Positions 24,201 through 31,376 of a stretch of DNA of 64,000 nt are shown here, piece after piece (position 1 is the stretch's first letter; every line of letters begins with the position of its first letter). Under the pieces are notes generated by a model. The model searched no databases. It worked only from the letters and a program-made list of their open reading frames with translations, and was not told where the DNA came from. Source of the DNA: Oscillospiraceae bacterium (lineage in GTDB: Bacteria; Bacillota; Clostridia; Oscillospirales; Acutalibacteraceae); the NCBI GenBank assembly GCA_031256825.1, contig JAIRPV010000032.1, positions 1-64,000 on the forward strand, given 5' to 3'. Made by a program: the position numbers and the translations under genes.

Positions 24201-24986
24201 ATTCCGGTCTTTCCCGGAACAAACTGCGAATACGACACAGCGCGGGCCTTTGAACGGGCGGGGGCCGTGGCGGAGATTATGGTAATCAACAACAAAAATG
24301 CGCAAGGATTGGCGGATTCTGTTGCTCACGCGGTGAAATCGCTCGAAAAAGCTCAAATTTTGTTCCTGCCGGGCGGATTTTCAGGAGGCGACGAACCGGA
24401 TGGATCGGGGAAATTCATCACGGCGTTTTTCCGCAATCCTGCGCTGAGCGAAGCGGTTGCCGCTTTACTGGAACAGCGCGACGGCTTGATTGGCGGCATT
24501 TGCAATGGATTTCAGGCGCTGATCAAGCTGGGATTGGTGCCATATGGAAAAATATGTAAGATGACACAAAGCTCTGCCACGCTGACGTTCAACAGTATAG
24601 GACGACACCAGTCGAAACTGGTACAGACGCGCGTTAGCAGCGTATTATCGCCCTGGCTTGCTGAAGCGAATTTGGGCGATATTCATCTGGTGCCGATTTC
24701 GCATGGGGAAGGGCGCTTCGTCTGCCCGGCAGATCTGTTGCAGAAATTAATCGAAAACGGTCAAATTGCAACGCAATATGTCGATATTGAAGGGAATCCA
24801 AGCATGGATATCCAATACAATCCCAATGGATCGCTGTGTGCGGTGGAAGGGATTACCTCGCCGGATGGCCGCGTTTTTGGGAAGATGGGTCACAGCGAAC
24901 GCGTAGGGCGCGGCCTTTATCAGAATGTGCCGGGCCGCACAGACAATGGTATGTTTCGCGCGGCGGTGCGGTACTTTAGCGCATGA
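21282..24986 (+). CDS. purL: Phosphoribosylformylglycinamidine synthase, single-chain
   Basis: PurL of 1234 residues in the single-chain form used by many clostridia: linker and synthetase domains followed by a C-terminal glutamine amidotransferase. Signatures include DTYWSDHCRHTTF, FKNETHNHPTEIEPFGGAA, GGRTGRDGCGGATGSS and, in the amidotransferase, FPGTNCEYDTARAF, FLPGGFSGGDEPDGS and GGICNGFQALIKLG with the catalytic Cys. It converts FGAR to FGAM. ATG 21282 lies eight bases after GGAGG; a TTG eighteen bases earlier contains the ribosome site and is not used. The stop overlaps the next gene's ATG. Confidence 0.97.
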   Translation: MLHRIYTTRREGFTLEADTLLREWREQLGVAGLERVRVLNRYDVEGIDEALLRGCLDTVFAEPQTDEVLESLPQAGQVFAVEALPGQYDQRADSCAQCIQIVSGGARPLVRTAKVYLLDGQISEEERRAIAHSVINPVEAREAALEQPETIALQTEPPKPVPVMTDFLELDEAELAAFLREYRLAMDLDDIAFCQSYFRTERRAPTLTEIRMIDTYWSDHCRHTTFLTRLDSVEIEDPKARRSWERFLEIKRELGREDRPNTLMELATEAMRYLKYTGDLKRLDESEEINACTVTMDVEIQSDGGQKRTEPWYFLFKNETHNHPTEIEPFGGAATCIGGAIRDPLSGRGYVYQAMRVTGAADPTVPLDQTIPGKLPQRKIVTTAAQGYSSYGNQIGLATGLVDEIYHPGYAAKRMEIGAVVAAVPGVQVRREAPVPGDQVILLGGRTGRDGCGGATGSSKSHTLSSLEQCGAEVQKGNPPEERKLQRLFRNPRASRLIKRCNDFGAGGISVAIGELCDGLVIDLNAVPKKYEGLDGTELAISESQERMAIVVESGDVEAFLALADEENLEATVVAQVQAEPRLKMHWNGDVIVDIAREFLNSNGAEKHARAVVPARETKPQPQSEGSFARRALALAGSLAVCSRRGLSERFDSTIGAGTVLMPFGGKYQQTPSQVMAAKIPVLNGETDRCSVMSYGFNAALTESDPYRGAYCAVVESLTKLAAAGCPLEECYLSFQEYFERMTGDATRWGKPLAALLGAMQAQLDFKVASIGGKDSMSGSFENIDVPPTLVSFAVALCSDRDIVSNEFKRAGSRLAYLAPPQDAFGLPIAGKTREIFDTLIQHRDKIRAAQAVTGGGVVEAILKMGLGNHIGAALDETFPLNYAFASEPGAILVECDPDCAIGYSIGATIEAYELRAGGEVVSLGDLEAAYETKLEQVFPMQAKCDDIPPETIHYARRSAGAPAIKSAKPHVCIPVFPGTNCEYDTARAFERAGAVAEIMVINNKNAQGLADSVAHAVKSLEKAQILFLPGGFSGGDEPDGSGKFITAFFRNPALSEAVAALLEQRDGLIGGICNGFQALIKLGLVPYGKICKMTQSSATLTFNSIGRHQSKLVQTRVSSVLSPWLAEANLGDIHLVPISHGEGRFVCPADLLQKLIENGQIATQYVDIEGNPSMDIQYNPNGSLCAVEGITSPDGRVFGKMGHSERVGRGLYQNVPGRTDNGMFRAAVRYFSA

Positions 24987-26470
24987 ATATGATAAAGCTA
25001 AGCGCTGAATACCAAGGCAAGCTGCTTTGCGAGGCGGCGGCTTTGCCTTTGCCCTGCGGCGGGCGGCGAAAATGCGGCAATTGCAGGGTTTTGGCGCGCG
25101 GGGCACTGGAGCCGGCCGGGCCGGAAGAAAGGAAAATACTGGAAAATAATCAGATACCTCCGCCAGCAGGATACGAATGGCGGTTGGCATGCTTTTGCAG
25201 GATAAAGGGAGAAGCAGAGCTGTTGTTGCCGGAAAGAATCGCGTTAAAAGAACAACGCTTTGAAGAATTGCCGGAGTATGACGGCAACGCGGTAGATTCC
25301 TGCGGCTTAGCGGTTGACGTTGGAACGACGACGATCACAATGCAGTTGTTCCGTTTTGCAGATCATTTGCGCATCGCAACAGTTCACGAGATGAATCGGC
25401 AAAGCGCTTATGGGGCGGATGTGCTGAGCCGTATTGCAACCGGAAAACATCGCGAGCTATCAAAATGTTTGCACGAACAACTTCGCGATATGCTGCGGCA
25501 AAGCGGGGTTGCGCCGAAAAGCGTCAGCAGGGCGGTTATCACCGGCAATTCAGCGATGTTGCATTACATTGCCGCGTTAAACCCGGATGTTCTTGGGGTT
25601 TATCCATTTGCACCGCGAAGTCTTTTTGGCACAGAAATTTTAGCAGACTGGCTGCCAAAAGCAAAGGCCTATTTGCCGCCGTGCGCCAGCGCATTTGTTG
25701 GGGCAGATGCGATTTGCGGGGCTTATGCCACGCGATTGCAGCAACGCGGTAATGCGTTACTGATTGACGTGGGAACCAATGGCGAGATGATTTTCAACGC
25801 GAATGGCCGCTTGCTGGGCTGTTCTGTGGCGGCCGGGCCTGCCTTTGAGGGCGCGGAAATCAGCATGGGAATGCCCGCGCTGCCCGGCGCTGTGGATAGG
25901 GTTTGGGGCGCCGCCGGAAGGCTCTGTTGGCACAGCATCCCGGGCGCCGCGGTTCGTGGCATATGCGGCACGGGGTTGCTCGGCGCGCTGCGATTTTTCT
26001 TGGAACGGGGAACGATTGATCGCGCAGGAACGATTGTTGGCATGGATGAAGATCCCTATTTGATTTGGAACGGTGACGCGCCGTCGCTGTGGCTTGGCGA
26101 TAGTGGCATTGTTGTTACACAAGATGACGTGCGAAAGCTGCAACAGGCGAAAGCGGCGGTTGCGGCGGGTATTATCGCGTTGTTGCAATACAGCGGGAAA
26201 GCAAAAAAAGAGATAAAAAAGTTGTTTTTCGCCGGTGGCTTTGGCGGCGAGTTGGCGCCCGAAGACGCGGCGGCAATCGGTATGATGCCTGTGGAAATGG
26301 TGCGTATTGCCGAATCTGTTGGGAATTGCGCGTTGCAGGGCGCGGCGCGGCTCTTATTCTCCACTAGAGAACGCGCTGTTGCGGAGCAAATCGCGAAATC
26401 AATAGAGGTACTGCCTTTGGCAACCGATGAGGTGTTTCAAAACGAGTTCATCAACGCGATGTCGTTTTAA
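24983..26470 (+). CDS. ASKHA protein with N-terminal 2Fe-2S domain (RACE-like)
   Basis: A 495-residue protein of the DUF4445/RACE type. Residues 1-85 resemble a plant-type ferredoxin domain with the Cys pattern LPCGGRRKCGNC and a later LAC. Residues 105-460 form an actin-like ATPase fold: LAVDVGTTTITMQLF, NRQSAYGADVLSRI, VITGNSAMLHY, LLIDVGTNGEM and FAGGFGGELAPEDA. Studied relatives reduce inactive Co(II) corrinoid proteins with ATP. It overlaps the end of purL by ATGA, and no corrinoid protein or methyltransferase is nearby, so the partner is unknown. ATG 24989 is an alternative start. Confidence 0.87.
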   Translation: MNMIKLSAEYQGKLLCEAAALPLPCGGRRKCGNCRVLARGALEPAGPEERKILENNQIPPPAGYEWRLACFCRIKGEAELLLPERIALKEQRFEELPEYDGNAVDSCGLAVDVGTTTITMQLFRFADHLRIATVHEMNRQSAYGADVLSRIATGKHRELSKCLHEQLRDMLRQSGVAPKSVSRAVITGNSAMLHYIAALNPDVLGVYPFAPRSLFGTEILADWLPKAKAYLPPCASAFVGADAICGAYATRLQQRGNALLIDVGTNGEMIFNANGRLLGCSVAAGPAFEGAEISMGMPALPGAVDRVWGAAGRLCWHSIPGAAVRGICGTGLLGALRFFLERGTIDRAGTIVGMDEDPYLIWNGDAPSLWLGDSGIVVTQDDVRKLQQAKAAVAAGIIALLQYSGKAKKEIKKLFFAGGFGGELAPEDAAAIGMMPVEMVRIAESVGNCALQGAARLLFSTRERAVAEQIAKSIEVLPLATDEVFQNEFINAMSF

Positions 26471-26481
26471 ATGGAGGAAAT

Positions 26482-27381
26482 ATGACGGAACTTCAATTCA
26501 CTGTCGCAACAGAAGAAGATGGTCGTCAAGTAAAGCAAATTTTGCGTGCGCGCGGGGTTTCGGTGCGCATTATGAACCGGGCGAAACGCACAGAAAAAGG
26601 GATATGCGTGAACGGTGAGTTGGTAGTAAGAACCATCGATCCCGTAGAAATGGGGAATATTATCACGTTGAAACTGGCGGATGATACAGAAATATTGGAA
26701 CCGATGGAGTATAATTTAGACATAATATACGAAGATGAGAGCCTGCTGGTCATCAACAAACCGCCAACGCTTGCAATGCATCCAACGCACAATCATCAAG
26801 GTGATTCGCTTGCCAACGCGGTGACGTGGTACTTGATGAAACAGGACAAAACCGCTAAATTTCGGCCCGTAGGGCGCTTGGACAAGGGAACGAGCGGCAT
26901 TGTTGTGTGTGTGCTTCACGCGTTTGCAGCGTCAAAGTTGAACGGGACAGTGAAAAAAAGATATTTTGCCGTAGTAAATGGATGCTACGAAGGCGAGGGA
27001 ACGTTTCTCAACGCGATTTATCGGCCGAAAGCGAATTGCACGCTGCGCGCTTGCCGAACGGCAGGGGAACCGCTGCAACCGGGGGATGAGCGCGCGGTGA
27101 CGCACTGGCGTGCGCTTGGCCATGACAGTGAATATTCTGCAATGGAAATATGGTTGGAAACCGGGCGCACGCACCAAATCCGCGCCCATTTTGCGCACCA
27201 TGGAACGCCGCTGGCGGGAGATGACTACTACGGCGCACCAAAGCGAGAAACACCCGGCCATTGTCTTCATTGCGCCGAAGCGACATTGATTCACCCCGTA
27301 ACGGAGCAACTGATGAGATTTAGCGCGCCAATGCCGCAGCACATGAAATCGCTTATGGAGCCGATCGTGAATCTTTTGTAA
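26482..27381 (+). CDS. RluA-family pseudouridine synthase
   Basis: A 299-residue pseudouridine synthase of the RluA/RluD family. An N-terminal S4-like RNA-binding part (residues 10-75, with FTVATEEDGRQVKQILRA) precedes the catalytic domain, where GRLDKGTSG contains the catalytic Asp. Further motifs are DESLLVINKPPTLAMHP and METGRTHQIR-like LETGRTHQIRAHFAHHG near the C-terminus. GGAGG lies before the ATG, 12 bases after the upstream gene. The precise target uridine in rRNA or tRNA cannot be told from sequence. It closes the purine-ASKHA unit; htpG starts a new one. Confidence 0.93.
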   Translation: MTELQFTVATEEDGRQVKQILRARGVSVRIMNRAKRTEKGICVNGELVVRTIDPVEMGNIITLKLADDTEILEPMEYNLDIIYEDESLLVINKPPTLAMHPTHNHQGDSLANAVTWYLMKQDKTAKFRPVGRLDKGTSGIVVCVLHAFAASKLNGTVKKRYFAVVNGCYEGEGTFLNAIYRPKANCTLRACRTAGEPLQPGDERAVTHWRALGHDSEYSAMEIWLETGRTHQIRAHFAHHGTPLAGDDYYGAPKRETPGHCLHCAEATLIHPVTEQLMRFSAPMPQHMKSLMEPIVNLL

Positions 27382-27398
27382 AAAGTGCTGAAATGCAC

Positions 27399-27427
27399 TT
27401 GATTTTTGTGGCAAATAAGCGTAGAAT
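27399..27427 (+). promoter_or_regulatory. Sigma-A promoter of htpG
   Basis: TTGATT (27399-27404), 17-base spacer, TAGAAT (27422-27427). No CIRCE element is visible between promoter and gene. Confidence 0.75.
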
Positions 27428-27460
27428 ATAGGACAATATCACCAAACGGAGGAAACAGTT

Positions 27461-29317
27461 ATGCCAGAGAAAAAGCAATTTCAGGCCGAAAGTCAGCGCA
27501 TGCTTGATCTGATGATCCACTCGATTTACACGCACAAGGAGATTTTCCTGCGGGAATTGATCTCGAACGCGAGCGATGCGATTGACAAACGGTATTACCA
27601 GACCCTGCAATCGGGCGACAGCGGATTAACGCGCGAACAGTTTTCAATCGCGATCGTGGCAGACAAGGAAGCGCGGACGCTGACCATCAGCGACAATGGC
27701 TGCGGCATGAGCATGGAAGAATTGGAAAACAATCTGGGAATTATAGCCAAAAGCGGGTCGCTGGAGTTTAAAAAATCTATTCAAACTGCGGAGGAGATTG
27801 ACGTTATCGGGCAGTTTGGCGTTGGATTTTACTCCGCGTTCATGGTGGCGCAGGAAATCACCGTGGACAGCCGCAAAATGGGCGAAGAAAGCGCGACGCG
27901 CTGGTTTTCGCAGGGCGCGGACGGGTTTGCGCTTTCGCCCGTTGAACGGGCAGAGGTTGGAACCACTATCACGCTGAAGCTCAAAGAGGACACAGATGAC
28001 GACAATTATGGGGAATTTTTAGAAGAGCACCGCGTTAAGGCGCTAGTGAAACGCTACAGCGATTACATCCGCTACCCGATCCGGATGCAGATGCCGGGCG
28101 AGGGCGAAGACGCCGAGCCGAGTTGGGAAACGCTGAACAGCATGTCGCCACTTTGGCGAAAAAACAAGAACGAAGTCAAACCAGAGGACTATGAGTCGTT
28201 TTATCAGTCGAATTTCCACGATTTTGAGAAGCCGCGGCGCGTGATTCATGCCAGCGCAGAAGGGGCTGCAACTTATCAAGCGCTGTTGTTTTTGCCCGCA
28301 AAAGCGCCCTACAATTATTATAGCAAGGAGTTTGAGAAGGGTTTAAAGCTTTACGCAAATGGCGTGTTAATCATGGAACACTGCAAAGACCTGCTGCCTG
28401 ATTGCTTTAGCTTTATCAATGGCTTGGTGGATTCCCAAGATTTGTCACTCAACATTTCCCGGGAGATGTTGCAGCAGGATCGGCAGCTGCGGGCAATCGC
28501 GAAAAATATCGAAAAAAAGATCAAAAGCGAGCTAAAGGCGCTAATGGAGGAGGATCGGGCGGCCTACGATGCGTTCTACGGCGCGTTTGGATTGAACCTG
28601 AAGTATGCGCTGTACGCGAGTTTTGGGATGCAGCGGGAATTGCTGCTGGACTTGCTTGAGTTCAACACAACAGCGCAAGAAAAGCTTTCTACTTTCGCGG
28701 AGTACATCGCACGCATGCCGGAGGGGCAATCAGCAATTTACTACGCAACAGGGGAGAGCGCCGCGCAGATCAAGCGGCTGCCGCAGTGCGAACGCTTGAC
28801 CGAGATGGGATACGAAGTGCTGTGTTTGCAGGACGACATCGACGAATTTTTGTGCAAAACGCTGCATAGTATAGAGGATAAAGAGCTGCACTCTATCGCA
28901 GAGGCAGAATTAGAACTGGAAAGCGATGAAGAGAAAAAGCGCGTAGATGAGGCCCGCGAAGCACAGCGTCAGCTCTTTGAACGGATGAAAGAGGCGCTGG
29001 AGGGGCGCGTGGCGGAAGTGGCGCCGACGGCGAAGCTAAAATCGCACCCGGTTTGCCTGCGCTCAAGCAGCGAAATTTCGCTGGATATGGAGCGCGTGCT
29101 GCAAGCGCAGCCCGGCGCGCAAGCGTTGCCCAAAGCGGAACGTGTGCTGGAACTCAACATCGATCACCCAATTTATGGGAAATTGCAGCGGCTGGAGCCG
29201 GAACAATTGAAAGATTATGCGAACTTGCTCTATAACCAGGCGCTGCTGATCGAAGGGTTCCCTGTGGAAGATGCGGTAGAATTTGCGTCAGCAATTTGTC
29301 GTTTAATGGTAGATTAA
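27461..29317 (+). CDS. htpG: Molecular chaperone HtpG (Hsp90)
   Basis: Bacterial Hsp90, 618 residues. The N-terminal GHKL ATPase shows LRELISNASDAIDK, TISDNGCGMSMEELENN, GIIAKSGS and GQFGVGFYSAFMVA. The middle domain contains LYANGVLIME and the catalytic-loop region SLNISREMLQQDRQLRAI. The C-terminal dimerisation domain is present but shorter than in E. coli and lacks a long charged linker. GGAGG precedes ATG 27461 with nine bases of spacing. It has its own promoter and is followed after eight bases by a radical SAM gene, likely transcribed with it. Confidence 0.97.
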   Translation: MPEKKQFQAESQRMLDLMIHSIYTHKEIFLRELISNASDAIDKRYYQTLQSGDSGLTREQFSIAIVADKEARTLTISDNGCGMSMEELENNLGIIAKSGSLEFKKSIQTAEEIDVIGQFGVGFYSAFMVAQEITVDSRKMGEESATRWFSQGADGFALSPVERAEVGTTITLKLKEDTDDDNYGEFLEEHRVKALVKRYSDYIRYPIRMQMPGEGEDAEPSWETLNSMSPLWRKNKNEVKPEDYESFYQSNFHDFEKPRRVIHASAEGAATYQALLFLPAKAPYNYYSKEFEKGLKLYANGVLIMEHCKDLLPDCFSFINGLVDSQDLSLNISREMLQQDRQLRAIAKNIEKKIKSELKALMEEDRAAYDAFYGAFGLNLKYALYASFGMQRELLLDLLEFNTTAQEKLSTFAEYIARMPEGQSAIYYATGESAAQIKRLPQCERLTEMGYEVLCLQDDIDEFLCKTLHSIEDKELHSIAEAELELESDEEKKRVDEAREAQRQLFERMKEALEGRVAEVAPTAKLKSHPVCLRSSSEISLDMERVLQAQPGAQALPKAERVLELNIDHPIYGKLQRLEPEQLKDYANLLYNQALLIEGFPVEDAVEFASAICRLMVD

Positions 29318-29325
29318 GGAGAAAA

Positions 29326-29928
29326 ATGGCAGATATCATCTATTCCTACGGCGGCAAGCCGTACCTGAATATCACCAACCAATGCCCCTGTGCGTGCGTG
29401 TTTTGCATCCGCGGGCAGGCCGAAGGCTTGGGCAGCGCGGCAAATCTTTGGCATCACGCAGATCCTTCGTGGGAAGAAATTGAAACGGCGCTTGCCGCCT
29501 TTGATTTTAGCGGGGCGGGGGAGGTTGTGTTCTGCGGCTATGGGGAGCCGTTTTGCGCGCTGGATCATCTTCGGCGCGCGGCGGTTTGGCTCAAAGAGCA
29601 CTTTCCTGCTTTAAAACTGCGCGTGAACACGAACGGTTTGGGCGATTTGATCTATCAGCGCGACACATCAAAAGATCTTGCCGGGTTGGTGGATACGGTT
29701 TCCATCAGCCTCAATGCGCCCAACGCGGCGCTGTATCAGCAAATATGCCGCTGCGCCTATGGCGAAGCGGCATTCGGCGCGATGCTATTGTTCGCGCGGC
29801 ATTGCAAAGAAGTCTATCCGAATGTGATTTTTTCCGTCGTAGATGTGCTCAGCGAAGAAACTCTTTCGGAATGCCGGGCGCTTGCGTCGTCGATGGGGAT
29901 TCCCCTGCGGGTTCGTCGGAGGGCATAA
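29326..29928 (+). CDS. TatD-linked radical SAM protein
   Basis: A 200-residue radical SAM protein. The cluster motif is in NQCPCACVFC (C-x3-C-x2-C) near residue 25, followed by a GEVVFCGYGEPF strand and LRVNTNGLGDLI, the pattern of the small TatD-associated radical SAM family. AAGGAG precedes ATG 29326. The usual tatD neighbour is instead located at 9.3 kb. The last 80 bases of the gene overlap, on the opposite strand, the end of the anti-sigma gene. Substrate and product are unknown. Confidence 0.85.
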   Translation: MADIIYSYGGKPYLNITNQCPCACVFCIRGQAEGLGSAANLWHHADPSWEEIETALAAFDFSGAGEVVFCGYGEPFCALDHLRRAAVWLKEHFPALKLRVNTNGLGDLIYQRDTSKDLAGLVDTVSISLNAPNAALYQQICRCAYGEAAFGAMLLFARHCKEVYPNVIFSVVDVLSEETLSECRALASSMGIPLRVRRRA

Positions 29929-30769
29929 GCGCCGGGGCAATGGTGATGCCCGGTTCGGCTGCCGAGGTTTCGAACGCTTCGGCGGCTGATTGCTGCGCGT
30001 TCAGCGGTTGCTGCGCAGCGGCGATCAAGGAGTGCACAACCCGCAGGAATTCGGCTTCCGTCAGGTCGATGGTTTCGACGCTGAAGTAGGTCTTGCCGAT
30101 GCAAAAATCCGCGTAATAAGAGTCATAAAGGGCCTCTTCGCTGCTGCCGGCCTTGATGTGGCTCAGCACAACCATCACGCCTTGCAGCTCCGACTGCTTC
30201 AGCGTCCGCGGTTCGGCGGAGAGCTCAGAAAACAGCGAGTCAGCGCTGACGGTGACGCCGATCGACCGGTGGCCGCCGTTGGCGTCGTAATAAAAGAGAT
30301 GATTCTGCGTCCAGTAGGGTTCGCCTTTGCCCGCTTCGCGGCGGTAAATCCCCAGCTCAAAGGGGCTGTGCTGAAGATCCGCCGGCATCCAGCGGGGAAC
30401 AAAGTTGACGCCGTAGAACGCGGCGAGCTGGGCCTGGCTCATGGCAACGTAATCATCGCGGTTTAAATTGAAAAGGGAACGGGGCGTGTAGGCCGGGCTT
30501 GTGCCTTCGTTGATGCTGTAGGTCTGGGCCCCGCCCGCGTTCTCTTGCTGCCGCGTTGTGCTTGGCGCAACGGGCGGCCTTTGTATAACGGTTGGCAAAA
30601 CAACCGCGCCGACGACGGCCACAACCAGGCAGGCCAAAACAGGCGCCGCCCACCGAATGGGCTTGTGGTTCTTGCTGGTTTTCATTTGTATTCCCTCCCA
30701 AATTCTGTCGCGCGCCAGCAAATCGGGTTGAATTTGCCCGAGCGCTTGCTTGATGTTATTGCGCTTCAT
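29849..30769 (-). CDS. Membrane-anchored anti-sigma-like protein
   Basis: A 306-residue protein encoded directly after an ECF sigma factor, whose end it overlaps by 14 bases. A short cytoplasmic part of about 40 residues is followed by one membrane helix (residues 41-62, AAPVLACLVVAVVGAVVLPTVI), then an outer domain of about 240 residues with a DUF4367-like character (WMPADLQHSPFELGIYRRE, FYYDANGGHRSIGVTVS). The last 50 residues are low-complexity Ala/Ser/Pro/Thr. The arrangement supports a regulator that holds the sigma factor at the membrane and senses something outside; no classical zinc anti-sigma motif is visible in the short N-terminus. Confidence 0.75.
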   Translation of the reverse strand: MKRNNIKQALGQIQPDLLARDRIWEGIQMKTSKNHKPIRWAAPVLACLVVAVVGAVVLPTVIQRPPVAPSTTRQQENAGGAQTYSINEGTSPAYTPRSLFNLNRDDYVAMSQAQLAAFYGVNFVPRWMPADLQHSPFELGIYRREAGKGEPYWTQNHLFYYDANGGHRSIGVTVSADSLFSELSAEPRTLKQSELQGVMVVLSHIKAGSSEEALYDSYYADFCIGKTYFSVETIDLTEAEFLRVVHSLIAAAQQPLNAQQSAAEAFETSAAEPGITIAPALMPSDEPAGESPSTTQAPGIPKEFLR

Positions 30770-31226
30770 AAAGATCACCCAGCCTTTCTTTCAAGAGTTT
30801 GCGTGCCTCGTGCAGATGGTTGCGCACCGTGGAAGACGGCTTGCGCAGCGCCCGCGCGATTTCTTCGCTGGCATAGCCTTCGTAATAGAACAGGTATACC
30901 ACGCTTTTGTACTTGTCCGGCAGATCTAAAACAGCTTGCAGCACTTCGTTGGAAGCGTCGTCGTTGCCGGGCAGCTGCTCGTAATTGTCGAGAGGCTCCG
31001 CCCTGTGCCGCCGCAATCGATCGATACAGGTGTTCGCCGCTGTGCGGATCAGCCACGCTTTCAGGTGCGTTTCACTCGAGCTGATGATGGTTGCCTTGGC
31101 GCTTTTCATCAGCTTCACAAACGTATCTTGCGCGGCGTCTTCCGCATCGGCCTGCGATTTCAGGTAGGAGTAGCAGACCCGGTAGACGGTATCCACATGC
31201 TGTTGGTATATGCTTTCCAGGTTCAA
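30756..31226 (-). CDS. ECF-type RNA polymerase sigma factor
   Basis: An extracytoplasmic-function sigma-70 factor of 156 residues. Region 2 reads YRVCYSYLKSQADAEDAAQD with the DAEDAAQDTF motif, followed by LKAWLIRTAANTCIDRLR. Region 4 reads LDLPDKYKSVVYLFYYEGY and ASEEIARALRKPSSTVRNHL, a clear helix-turn-helix. I prefer TTG 31226, giving MNLESIYQQ as in other ECF factors, because GAGG lies eight bases upstream; ATG 31256 is possible but lacks a ribosome site. The anti-sigma-like gene overlaps its end. Target promoters are unknown; the Fn3-like surface gene lies directly upstream on the same strand. Confidence 0.92.
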   Translation of the reverse strand: MNLESIYQQHVDTVYRVCYSYLKSQADAEDAAQDTFVKLMKSAKATIISSSETHLKAWLIRTAANTCIDRLRRHRAEPLDNYEQLPGNDDASNEVLQAVLDLPDKYKSVVYLFYYEGYASEEIARALRKPSSTVRNHLHEARKLLKERLGDLYEAQ

Positions 31227-31291
31227 GTCGATCGCCTCACTTCCGAATGCATTCACACTATAAACGTTTGAGGGAACGGGATTGACGGGGG

Positions 31292-31324
31292 AAAAACAAA
31301 GGCGTGGCTTGCGCCATGCCTTTG
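31292..31324 (-). terminator. Terminator of the Fn3-like surface gene
   Basis: Minus-strand stem CAAAGGCATGGC/GCCACGCCTTTG (12 bp, one mismatch) with loop GCAA at 31297-31324, followed by five T (31296-31292). Confidence 0.92.
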
Positions 31325-31376
31325 CTTATCATATCATGCCCCGAGAGAGAGGAAAAAAGGGGCATGGAAGAAGAAA

